A DNA stretch of 8,692 nt, taken from Aquificales bacterium (lineage in GTDB: Bacteria > Aquificota > Aquificia > Aquificales > Aquificaceae). Location: NCBI GenBank assembly GCA_015491275.1, contig WFWF01000146.1, positions 1 to 8,692 of the forward strand, written 5' to 3'. Under the pieces are notes generated by a model. The model saw nothing but the letters and a program-made list of their open reading frames with translations. It did not search any database and was not told the origin of the DNA. The first letter of the stretch is position 1. Every line of letters starts with the position of its first letter. A program made the translations under genes and the position numbers. Shown piece by piece: positions 1-6,422 of this stretch.

Positions 1-75
1 AAAACCCATGGCAAGACCGCCTACAAAGGGGGACCACCTTTTCCCGAGTATGTTTAAAATCTCTTCCTTTATCAT
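1..75 (-). CDS. N-terminal fragment of a putative YeeE/YedE-type membrane transporter
   Basis: Only the first 25 codons are visible; the rest lies beyond base 1. The reading frame starts at ATG 75-73 and gives MIKEEILNILGKRW followed by SPFVGGLAMGF. A short charged amphipathic start, then Trp-Ser-Pro and a Gly-rich hydrophobic run, resembles the beginning of YeeE/YedE proteins, which are inner-membrane carriers implicated in import of thiosulfate or other sulfur compounds. A strong Shine-Dalgarno AAAGGAG lies 8 bases upstream, which supports a real gene and this start. It is divergent from the ArsA-like gene across 30 bp. That a gene begins here is well supported. The family assignment rests on about 11 residues and is tentative; another polytopic membrane protein is possible. 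Confidence 0.55.
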   Translation of the reverse strand, partial: MIKEEILNILGKRWSPFVGGLAMGF

Positions 76-83
76 TCAATCCT

Positions 84-90
84 CTCCTTT
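84..90 (-). promoter_or_regulatory. Shine-Dalgarno of the leftmost minus-strand gene
   Basis: The minus strand reads AAAGGAG here, 8 bases before the ATG at 75. It is a near-perfect match to the anti-SD sequence and fixes the start of the partial gene. The divergent plus-strand gene on the other side of this gap has no such sequence. Confidence 0.7.
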
Positions 91-97
91 AATATAA
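90..97 (+). promoter_or_regulatory. Putative -10 element (TAATATAA) of the arsA-like gene
   Basis: TAATATAA lies 8 bases before the ATG at 106, and no Shine-Dalgarno is present between them. If TAATAT (90-95) is the -10 box, transcription would begin about 3-5 bases before the start codon, giving an almost leaderless mRNA. The -35 region (around 67-73) is poor and lies inside the divergent gene. The same octamer occurs before the cytochrome gene and before guaA. Confidence 0.35.
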
Positions 98-105
98 ATT
101 TAGAA

Positions 106-969
106 ATGAAAGAGATTATCTTTTTTACGGGTAAAGGGGGTGTGGGTAAGACGACCCTTTCTCTCATCTCAGCCCTTAAGAGGGCAAGGGAAGGTAAAAA
201 GGTTCTTCTCATTTCCATAGATCCCGCCCATTCTTTATCGGATATTCTTAATGAGGCTAAAGTAACCGTTCCCAATAGCATGGATATTCTTGAAATAGAT
301 ATATTAAAAGAAACACGAAAGTATATAAGAAATGCTTTAGAGAATATAAGGAAGTTTATAGGAAGTGAAACCTTTAAAAAGGTTAAGGAAACCGTTGAAT
401 CATTGGCGGAAGCTCCGGGTACTGAGGATGCGGTTCTTATAGATTTCCTTTCGCGTTTGGTGGTTGAAAAGGGAGATAAATACTCTTACCTGATTATAGA
501 TACTGCTCCTTCGGGGCACACCTTGAGGTTTTTAAGGGATATTTCTTCCGCCGGCAGTTTACTTGAACTTATATCAAAGGAAGCAAAGAATATTGAGCAC
601 TTGAAGAATTTGTCTGGGACTTTAAAGGGCAATGTTGAAATAAGCAATATACTTAGGGAAAGATCCGAAAGGATAAGGAATTTGGATACTGTCATAAAGA
701 AGGGCAATACTTACTTTTTTGTAATTATGAACCCGGACTATCCATCTTTTATGGAGACGAAGAGACTTATAGAAAACTTGGAGAGGTTGAATCTTAAAAT
801 AGGTGCTGTTGTGATTAACAAGATAATGCCTTCCAATATTCCGGAAGAGTACAGAGGGAATCAAGAGGAGATCATTAATAGGGCGGAAAGGGAATTAGGA
901 AGATTTAAAATAATAAAGGTACTCTTCATAAGGGATATGGGCTTCCTTTTTGAAAAGGTTAATATATGA
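106..969 (+). CDS. ArsA/Get3-family ATPase
   Basis: This is a 287-residue P-loop ATPase of the ArsA/Get3 (TRC40) branch of the SIMIBI NTPases. Visible motifs are the deviant Walker A GKGGVGKTT (residues 9-17), switch I DPAHSLSD (39-46), a PGTED segment (105-109) and switch II DTAPSGHTLR (132-141). NKI near residue 238 fits the Asn that contacts adenine in the family. There is one ATPase unit, unlike the doubled E. coli ArsA, and it is shorter than fungal Get3. The stretch after switch II that forms the client-binding groove in Get3 is short (about 145-200), and no Get3-type CxxC zinc pair is present. No arsenite-efflux genes lie nearby, so arsenic resistance is unlikely; the substrate is unknown. 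It is followed after 10 bp by a membrane-anchored LysM-like gene, probably co-transcribed. The start is ATG 106, without an SD. Confidence 0.85.
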   Translation: MKEIIFFTGKGGVGKTTLSLISALKRAREGKKVLLISIDPAHSLSDILNEAKVTVPNSMDILEIDILKETRKYIRNALENIRKFIGSETFKKVKETVESLAEAPGTEDAVLIDFLSRLVVEKGDKYSYLIIDTAPSGHTLRFLRDISSAGSLLELISKEAKNIEHLKNLSGTLKGNVEISNILRERSERIRNLDTVIKKGNTYFFVIMNPDYPSFMETKRLIENLERLNLKIGAVVINKIMPSNIPEEYRGNQEEIINRAERELGRFKIIKVLFIRDMGFLFEKVNI

Positions 970-970
970 G

Positions 971-975
971 AGGAG
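971..975 (+). promoter_or_regulatory. Shine-Dalgarno that sets the LysM-protein start
   Basis: AGGAG lies 4 bases before ATG 980. It favours this ATG over the in-frame ATG at 950, which lies inside the end of the ATPase gene and would add ten charged residues in front of the membrane segment. Confidence 0.65.
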
Positions 976-979
976 TGAG

Positions 980-1396
980 ATGAGTTCTCTTGCAATAGGT
1001 CTTATAATAGGTGCGGTTGTCTTGGCTGTTACTGAGATGGTTATGTTTTATCCAAAGAAACAGATTTCTAAAAAGGCTGAGGAACCCACGGTTTTAAATA
1101 CAGAAAAGAGGGAAGAAAGAAGGGAGATAATAAAGGATATCTACGGTTATTATATAACCGAAGGTAACGAAACCCTTGAAACTGTTGCAAAGAAACTTTA
1201 CGGATGCAGGGAATGTTGGCTTTCTATTTATGAGCTTAACAAAAGTAAGGTTAAAAAGAATCCTTGGAAGACCCTACCTGAGGGAATAAGACTTAAATAT
1301 AAAAAGGAACTTACCTATCAGGAAAGAGAGAATTTAAAAAGGGAATATATGTCTTGGCTAAGAAGGATAAGTACGGGTAAATACCTTCCGGAATAA
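980..1396 (+). CDS. Membrane-anchored protein with a LysM-like domain
   Basis: The product has 138 residues. Residues 3-24 (SLAIGLIIGAVVLAVTEMV) form one hydrophobic segment followed by Lys residues, so it is probably a signal anchor. A polar linker rich in Glu and Arg covers about 30-55. Residues 57-108 resemble a LysM domain: YYITEGNETLETVAKKLYG, then Trp80, IYELNK (83-88) and a closing LPEGIRLKY. LysM domains bind peptidoglycan or related glycans, although those attached to single anchors may be structural. Cys76 and Cys79 (CREC) sit inside the domain and could form a disulfide if it is periplasmic. The charged C-terminal tail (110-138) has no recognised domain. The gene follows the ArsA/Get3-like ATPase by 10 bp. 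Its stop codon touches the guaA stop with no intervening base. Domain call is good; cellular role is unknown. Confidence 0.75.
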   Translation: MSSLAIGLIIGAVVLAVTEMVMFYPKKQISKKAEEPTVLNTEKREERREIIKDIYGYYITEGNETLETVAKKLYGCRECWLSIYELNKSKVKKNPWKTLPEGIRLKYKKELTYQERENLKREYMSWLRRISTGKYLPE

Positions 1397-2929
1397 TTAC
1401 TCCCATTCTATGGTTGATGGGGGTTTGGATGAGATATCATAAACAACCCTGTTTACGCCTTCCACCTCATTTATTATCCTTCTCATTACCCTGTCAAGGA
1501 AATTGTAGGGCAGTCTGTACCAGTCAGCGGTCATTCCGTCAACACTTTCAACCGCCCTCAATGCTATAACCCTTTCATAAGTTCTTACATCTCCCATGAC
1601 TCCTACCGATTTTACAGGAAGTAATACCGCAAAAGCCTGCCATATATTTCTGTAAAGCCCTTTCTTTTTTAGCTCTTCCGTGAATATATAATCCGCCTCC
1701 CTCAGTATTTTAAGATCCTCTTCCCTCACTTCCCCTATTATCCTTATTGCAAGACCTGGACCGGGGAAGGGGTGCCTGTAAAGTATCTCATCGGGTATGT
1801 TAAGTAATTTTCCTATTTCCCTTACTTCATCCTTAAACAGCTCCCTGAAAGGTTCAATAAGTTTTAAATTCATCTTTTCGGGAAGACCACCCACATTGTG
1901 GTGGGTTTTTATCTTTGATGCTCCTTCTACATGGGCACTTTCTATTACATCCGGATATAGGGTGCCCTGGAGTAAAAACTCAGCATTTTCTATCTTTTCC
2001 GCTTCCTTTTCAAAGACCTCAATGAAGGTGTTGCCTATGATTTTCCTTTTCTCCTCTGGATCTTCTACCCCTTTAAGCCTTTCAAGGAATATTTTTGAAG
2101 CGTAAACAACCTTTAAAGGTAAGCCCATTGACTTAAGAAGTTTTTCTATGCTTTCCCTCTCATTCTTTCTGAGGAGACCGTTATCAACGAAAATACACCT
2201 TAGATTGTCTCCTACCGCCTTGTGAACTAAAACAGATGCAACAGTTGAGTCAACTCCTCCCGATACCGCGGATATGACCTTTTTGTCTTTTACCTTTTCC
2301 CTTATTTCCTTTACCTTTTCCTCTATAAAATTGCCCATTTCCCAATTTTTTTGCCCTTTACATATCTTGAAGATAAAATTTGCAAGTATCTCCTTACCGT
2401 ACTGTGTATGTGTTACTTCTGGATGGAATTGGATACCGTAAAGTTTCTTATTCTTGTTACCTATAACAGCATGGGGTGAGTTTTCCGATACCGCAAAGGT
2501 TTCAAACCTTTCGGGTACATCTATCACCTTATCCGCGTGGCTCATCCATACATCAAAGCTTTCTGGTAATCCTTCAAATAGTTCACATTCTTTTACAATT
2601 TTTAGCTTCGCCCTTCCGTACTCTTGAGTTTTTGAGCGTTCAACCCTTCCGCCGAGCTGAAAGGTCATAACCTGGAGTCCGTAGCATATTCCTAATACGG
2701 GTATCCCCAGCTCGTATATAAGCGGATCTGGTTTGGGAGCGTCTTCTTCATAAACGGAGGCTGGACCTCCCGAGAATATGATACCTACGGGCTCCTTTTT
2801 TCTTATCTCATCGGGAGTTATATAGTACGGAACGATTTCGCTGAATACTCCAAGTTCCCTTACCCTTCTTGCTATAAGCTGGACATACTGGGAACCGAAA
2901 TTCAGTACTATTATTCCCTTTTTCCTCAT
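1397..2929 (-). CDS. guaA: GMP synthase (glutamine-hydrolysing)
   Basis: The 510-residue product is full length for the family and converts XMP to GMP with ATP and glutamine in the cytosol, the last step of de novo GMP synthesis. The N-terminal class I glutamine amidotransferase covers about 5-190 with Cys82 in GICYGLQ and the His169/Glu171 pair in FHPE. The ATP-pyrophosphatase domain carries the PP-loop SGGVDST (223-229). The C-terminal dimerisation domain holds HPFPGPGLAIR (386-396) and ends in KPPSTIEWE, typical of GuaA. It lies 20 bp after the chemoreceptor stop. There is no Shine-Dalgarno before the ATG (CCCCCTA precedes it), but a TGATAATAT element lies 14 bases upstream, so it may be read both from the operon and from its own promoter. 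All catalytic residues appear intact. Confidence 0.97.
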   Translation of the reverse strand: MRKKGIIVLNFGSQYVQLIARRVRELGVFSEIVPYYITPDEIRKKEPVGIIFSGGPASVYEEDAPKPDPLIYELGIPVLGICYGLQVMTFQLGGRVERSKTQEYGRAKLKIVKECELFEGLPESFDVWMSHADKVIDVPERFETFAVSENSPHAVIGNKNKKLYGIQFHPEVTHTQYGKEILANFIFKICKGQKNWEMGNFIEEKVKEIREKVKDKKVISAVSGGVDSTVASVLVHKAVGDNLRCIFVDNGLLRKNERESIEKLLKSMGLPLKVVYASKIFLERLKGVEDPEEKRKIIGNTFIEVFEKEAEKIENAEFLLQGTLYPDVIESAHVEGASKIKTHHNVGGLPEKMNLKLIEPFRELFKDEVREIGKLLNIPDEILYRHPFPGPGLAIRIIGEVREEDLKILREADYIFTEELKKKGLYRNIWQAFAVLLPVKSVGVMGDVRTYERVIALRAVESVDGMTADWYRLPYNFLDRVMRRIINEVEGVNRVVYDISSKPPSTIEWE

Positions 2930-2940
2930 TAGGGGGATTT

Positions 2941-2952
2941 ATTATATTATCA
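2941..2952 (-). promoter_or_regulatory. Putative guaA promoter: TGATAATATAAT overlapping the mcp stop
   Basis: The minus strand reads TGATAATATAAT, in which the first TGA is the mcp stop codon. It can be read as an extended -10 (TG-A-TAATAT) or as TATAAT (2946-2941). Either predicts a transcript start a few bases before the guaA ATG at 2929. No good -35 is seen. The 9-mer TGATAATAT also occurs just before the mscS gene (8257-8249). Confidence 0.35.
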
Positions 2953-3786
2953 AATTTTCTTTTGGGCTTTCAGAACAGTCTCAAGCAAGATCTTAATTCT
3001 CTCTATATCTCTGATAAAGTGCTGTATATTTTCACTTATACCTGCCACAACACTACTTTGCTCTTCAAGGGATGTTACTATGCTTGATATGGAATCGTCT
3101 ATCTGCTCCGAAACCTTCAGATTGTCCGTATAGAAAGATTCAACATGCTCAAAGGCATTAACTGTGCTGTTTATAACATCCTTTAGTTTTCCTACATCCT
3201 TTGAAAATTTATGCATCTTCTTTTGGAGGGTTATAACTATGCTGTTTATATTTGTTGCAAACTCCTCTGTCTTTTGGGCGAGTTTCCTTACTTCTTCCGC
3301 AACAACTGCAAAACCCCTGCCCACATCTCCCGCCCTCGCCGCCTCTATGGAAGCGTTCAAAGCAAGTATGGTTGTTTGTTCCGTTATTGAATATATCTGT
3401 TTTATTGTTTTATTAATTTGGTCGGAGAATTTTATTAACTCTTCAAGACCTTGTACTATACTGTTCATATCTTCAACAGCTTTAAGGACCTCTTTTTTTC
3501 TTTCGGATATGGTGTTTTTAAGCTTTTTACTTCTGTCCATAAACTCTTCCATGCCCTTCTTTATTTCATAGCTGTTTTCCGCCATGCTTTTTGTGGTCTG
3601 GTTTAACTCTTCAACGGATGTACCTATGGCTGTTGATTTGTTCTTTATATCTTCTATCTGTACTGATGTTATATCATTTATTTTTTTAAACAGAGTTTCG
3701 TTTAAAACATCCTTGTGAAGTTTTTTTGAAAATTCTCTCAGTGTGGCTTTCAAAAGCTCCGTTTTTCCCTCTGTAACCTGTACCAT
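2950..3786 (-). CDS. Soluble methyl-accepting chemotaxis protein
   Basis: The 278-residue product is almost wholly helical and has no membrane segment and no recognisable sensor domain. The conserved receptor tip runs from about 131 to 173: ITEQTTILALNASIEAARAG followed by DVGRGFAVVAEEVRKLAQKT. This hairpin binds CheA and CheW in known receptors. The flanking coiled-coil arms (about 40-130 and 174-275) have Gln/Glu-rich pairs such as EEQ (241-243) that could be methylation sites for the CheR and CheB encoded upstream. Residues 1-35 are the only part outside the bundle and may dock a partner. It lies 2 bp after the ODP-like gene, so the input is probably that protein, as known for cytoplasmic ODP-linked receptors in Treponema. 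The SD is weak (GGGGTG in the odp end), which suggests coupled translation. Confidence 0.93.
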   Translation of the reverse strand: MVQVTEGKTELLKATLREFSKKLHKDVLNETLFKKINDITSVQIEDIKNKSTAIGTSVEELNQTTKSMAENSYEIKKGMEEFMDRSKKLKNTISERKKEVLKAVEDMNSIVQGLEELIKFSDQINKTIKQIYSITEQTTILALNASIEAARAGDVGRGFAVVAEEVRKLAQKTEEFATNINSIVITLQKKMHKFSKDVGKLKDVINSTVNAFEHVESFYTDNLKVSEQIDDSISSIVTSLEEQSSVVAGISENIQHFIRDIERIKILLETVLKAQKKI

Positions 3787-3788
3787 CT

Positions 3789-4568
3789 TTACACCCCGTA
3801 TATTTGGTCTATAAGATCAAGACCGCATCTTAAACCGGAAAGCCAATCAAGGAATTTATTCACACTTGCCCCTTCAAAAATGGCTCCGTGCTGGGGAGCC
3901 AACATCTTAGGATTCAATCTTCTTACTATTTCCACCCACTTCCTGCATGCAACATTGCCGTTCATGTATCTTTTGTGGAATCCTTCCATTAATTTTACAT
4001 GCTCTTCAAAATCGGTCACAAAAAGGTATTTCTTATCTCTGAAAACCGCAGCTCCTATATCTCCCGTAAAGAGTATGCCGGATCTCCTGTCAAAGGCATT
4101 TATCTGCCCTACACTGTGTAAAAAGTGGGCGGGTATTATTTCAATCTTATCACCCGTAGGCAAATCAACGGTCATACCGCTGTCTGGGACAGCCACTATT
4201 CTGTCAAGGTTGTATATACCGAAGTGGGGTATAAATCTCTCCCACAGCTTACTTATATAAATTGTTGCGGGTGTGTTATTTAGCCAAAGTGCTGCCCCGG
4301 AAGAAACATCAGGATCTTGATGGGAAAATATTATGGCTATTATATCATCAGGGCTGAGATAGGTAGCAAGATTTGCTATAACCTTAGGAAAGGTGTAAAC
4401 ACCCCCTGGATCAAGGAGAATACCTTTACCCCTGTTGATTATAAGGTACTGATTTACCTGTACCGCATGGGTTCCTTCATTCTCTTCCCATCCGAGCCAT
4501 ATAAACTGATGTTCCCCGTCATCATAAAGAACATGGCCGTTGATGAGATCAATTTCCTTTGTATTCAT
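3789..4568 (-). CDS. ODP/flavodiiron-like metallo-beta-lactamase-fold protein, probable redox sensor
   Basis: With the start at ATG 4568 the product has 259 residues. An in-frame GTG at 4574 would add two residues, but it lies within the extended Shine-Dalgarno. The protein is a single metallo-beta-lactamase domain with no flavodoxin domain, unlike full flavodiiron proteins. Candidate metal ligands (numbered from ATG) are His83, Asp85 and Asp87 in SHQDPDVSSG, His151 in FLHSVGQ, Asp170 in FTGD and His227 in PQHG. The flavodiiron HxExDH motif has become HxDxDV, so one His ligand is missing and a Glu is Asp. This fits the oxygen-binding diiron proteins (ODPs) shown in T. denticola to act as Fe/O2 sensors for chemotaxis. 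Here cheB is upstream and a sensor-less soluble receptor is 2 bp downstream. Enzyme activity (O2 or NO reduction) is less likely but not excluded. Confidence 0.85.
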   Translation of the reverse strand: MNTKEIDLINGHVLYDDGEHQFIWLGWEENEGTHAVQVNQYLIINRGKGILLDPGGVYTFPKVIANLATYLSPDDIIAIIFSHQDPDVSSGAALWLNNTPATIYISKLWERFIPHFGIYNLDRIVAVPDSGMTVDLPTGDKIEIIPAHFLHSVGQINAFDRRSGILFTGDIGAAVFRDKKYLFVTDFEEHVKLMEGFHKRYMNGNVACRKWVEIVRRLNPKMLAPQHGAIFEGASVNKFLDWLSGLRCGLDLIDQIYGV

Positions 4569-5625
4569 GATCACCTCCTTTTACACCTACACCCACTACC
4601 AACTTTTCAAGGAGGGCAGGTATCTGCTCTGCGGGAACTACATAATCAATACTGCCTGTATTTATAGCATTTTGTGGCATTGCCCAAAGTATTGCGGTTT
4701 TGGGATCTTCAGCAATTGTTATACCTCCCTTCCTTTTTATTTCAACCACACCCTTTGAACCGTCGTTCCCCATACCTGTAAGTACTATACCTATTGTATT
4801 TTCTTTAAACACTTCCGCCACAGAATAGAATAGCTCATCAACGGAAGGTACATATATACTTCCTTTTGGATCTTCATAAGCAATGTGTACATCCGGGGGT
4901 GTACCTTTCACCTTCATGTTTATTCTGCCCCGTGAGATATATATCGTTCCTTTTTCCAATTTTTCTCCATCTTCTGCCTCTTTTACCCTTAAGCTACACT
5001 TAGCGTTTAGATGTTCTGCAAAACTGTTCGTAAAGGTGTCGGGCATATGAATTGCTATCAGTATGGGTGCGGGAAAATCTTTATCAATTTTGGGCAGTAT
5101 TTTACCGAGGGTAGGGGGACCGCCCGTTGATACACCTATTGCTACTACAGGATTTTGTTCCAATCGTTTGTAGGTTACTTTGGGTATCTCGGGTGTAATA
5201 ATCTTTTCCTTTGAAATATCCTCTATCCCCTTTTCCGTGGAATGGGCTGCTAATATTTTGCTTATAATTTCTTTTTCAAATTCAAAGATGTGTGAATAAC
5301 TCTTGGGTTTGGGTATGAAATCTATTGCTCCTTTATTCAGCGCTTCTATTGTTTCTTTTGCTCCTTCCTTTGTAAGTGCGCTTATCATTATGACCTTACA
5401 TTTGGGACACCTGTCTTTTATAAGGGGCAAAACTTCCAAGCCTCCCATAACCGGCATGTTTACATCAAGGGTCACTATGTCCGGTTTCCAAAGACCTATC
5501 TTTTCAAGTAACTCCTTACCGTTAGATGCTTCACCCACCACCTTTATTTTGGGATGACTCTCCAGTATCTTCCTAAGTATAGACCTAACTACCGCGGAGT
5601 CATCAACAATGACCGTCCTTATCAT
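4549..5625 (-). CDS. cheB: Chemotaxis protein-glutamate methylesterase/deamidase CheB
   Basis: The 358-residue product is of normal length. It removes methyl groups from receptor glutamates and deamidates Gln, resetting the chemoreceptors. The N-terminal receiver domain (about 1-120) has the acidic pair Asp8-Asp9, the phospho-acceptor Asp54 in TLDVNMP, Ser82 and Lys106. A linker covers about 120-155. The C-terminal esterase domain carries Ser166 in GVSTGGP, His193 in AIHMP and Asp288 in GMGNDG, matching the family's Ser-His-Asp triad. The extreme C-terminus (about 344-358) is Gly- and Lys-rich and is unlike the rest; part of it overlaps the odp start and strong SD, so its sequence may be shaped by that signal. 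The start codon overlaps the cheR stop (ATGA). An SD-like AGGA lies in the cheR end. The CheA that would phosphorylate it is not in the window. Confidence 0.96.
   Translation of the reverse strand: MIRTVIVDDSAVVRSILRKILESHPKIKVVGEASNGKELLEKIGLWKPDIVTLDVNMPVMGGLEVLPLIKDRCPKCKVIMISALTKEGAKETIEALNKGAIDFIPKPKSYSHIFEFEKEIISKILAAHSTEKGIEDISKEKIITPEIPKVTYKRLEQNPVVAIGVSTGGPPTLGKILPKIDKDFPAPILIAIHMPDTFTNSFAEHLNAKCSLRVKEAEDGEKLEKGTIYISRGRINMKVKGTPPDVHIAYEDPKGSIYVPSVDELFYSVAEVFKENTIGIVLTGMGNDGSKGVVEIKRKGGITIAEDPKTAILWAMPQNAINTGSIDYVVPAEQIPALLEKLVVGVGVKGGDHEYKGN
4571..4580 (-). promoter_or_regulatory. Very strong Shine-Dalgarno for the odp gene, inside cheB
   Basis: The minus strand reads AAGGAGGTGA followed by TC and the ATG at 4568. 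This is full complementarity to the anti-SD tail of 16S rRNA. It lies within the last codons of cheB and decides the ODP start in favour of ATG 4568 over GTG 4574. Confidence 0.8.
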
Positions 5626-6422
5626 GTTTTTTTCCTGTAAAACATGAATTTTTCAAATCTCACCGCATCAAAACCTTCTTTGAATTCGGATGTAAGCATT
5701 TCGGTTGAAGAAAGTACAAGGAATCCTTCCTCTTTTAGAGATATCTTTATATTTTCCAAAGCCTTTTTCTTTGACTGCTTATCAAAATAAATAAGAACAT
5801 TTCTGCACATAACGATTTGGAAATATTCCGCAAACCTTTCAAAATCTTCACTTTTTATAAGGTTAGCTTTTGTAAACTCAACCATATTTTTTATTTCGTC
5901 CACGACCTTTATATGGTTCTCCCCTTCTTCTACATATTTGCGGTAAGATACGGGTATTTGGGACAAGGCTTTTGTTGAATATATTCCTTCCTTTGCTTTG
6001 GAAAGGGCTATTTCGTTTATATCCATTCCTATTACCTTGCCCTTTAATCCCGCATCCTTTAATATCATTGCTACGGTGTAGGCTTCCTCTCCGGTTGAAC
6101 AACCTATGCTTGCAACCGTGACGGGTTCCCGAAGCTTTGTAAAGATGTATCTCTTAATAATCTCAAGCTGTTCTATCTCACGGAAGAATCTTGTTTCAGG
6201 TACGGTGATAAGATTTATCAACTTCCTTTGAGTTTCCTCATTCCTTATTATCTGATCAACTATATCTTCTGTTTTTTTACCCGATGTCATCATTTCTTTT
6301 ATTATTCCGCTTACTTTATACTCAAGCATCTTAAGTCTTTCATCCGGATAGTAATTTCCCGTCAATTTGTATATGATTTGCCTTAATGTGTCCAATAGCT
6401 TTTCCTTTTCTATGTCAATCAA
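5622..6422 (-). CDS. cheR: Chemotaxis protein methyltransferase CheR (TTG start)
   Basis: The 266-residue product uses S-adenosylmethionine to methylate receptor glutamates. The N-terminal helical domain (about 1-70) is followed by the class I methyltransferase fold. TRFFRE (77-82) is the family signature before the fold, motif I is IGCSTGEEAY (106-115), GMDIN (132-136) supplies the acidic residue expected at strand 2, and MCRNVLIYFD (205-214) is the CheR-specific motif. No TPR or pentapeptide-binding extension is present. The frame is closed by a TGA directly before the TTG at 6422-6420, and the next ATG is at residue 32 inside the helical domain, so TTG is the only good start. It overlaps the hflX stop as TTGA, with AAGGAG seven to eight bases upstream. 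Substrate is presumably the soluble receptor two genes downstream, and perhaps others. Confidence 0.95.
   Translation of the reverse strand: MIDIEKEKLLDTLRQIIYKLTGNYYPDERLKMLEYKVSGIIKEMMTSGKKTEDIVDQIIRNEETQRKLINLITVPETRFFREIEQLEIIKRYIFTKLREPVTVASIGCSTGEEAYTVAMILKDAGLKGKVIGMDINEIALSKAKEGIYSTKALSQIPVSYRKYVEEGENHIKVVDEIKNMVEFTKANLIKSEDFERFAEYFQIVMCRNVLIYFDKQSKKKALENIKISLKEEGFLVLSSTEMLTSEFKEGFDAVRFEKFMFYRKKT

Noticed and set aside
72..281. Minus-strand open frame of 69 codons
   Set aside because: It overlaps the P-loop region of the ArsA-like ATPase in antisense and has no family features; the real minus-strand gene here starts at 75 in another frame.
106..969. Arsenite-efflux ATPase ArsA
   Set aside because: Single half-size ATPase, no arsB, arsD or arsR nearby; only the family can be named.
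950..979. Upstream ATG extending the LysM protein by ten residues
   Set aside because: It lies inside the ATPase gene, lacks an SD, and puts charged residues before the signal anchor; ATG 980 has AGGAG.
1889..1910. Plus-strand hairpin ACCCAC-loop-GTGGGT followed by a T run, a possible terminator for the arsA-LysM transcript
   Set aside because: It lies deep inside guaA and encodes the conserved HHNVGG segment, so the repeat is explained by the protein sequence; the stem is only 6 bp and about 490 bases beyond the LysM stop.
2930..2949. Purine riboswitch before guaA
   Set aside because: Only 20 bases separate mcp and guaA, too few for an aptamer, and no riboswitch-like core is visible in the mcp end.
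3789..4568. Glyoxalase II, beta-lactamase or full flavodiiron nitric-oxide reductase
   Set aside because: The metal motif is HxDxD rather than HxHxDH, and no flavodoxin domain is present; the chemoreceptor neighbour favours the ODP type.
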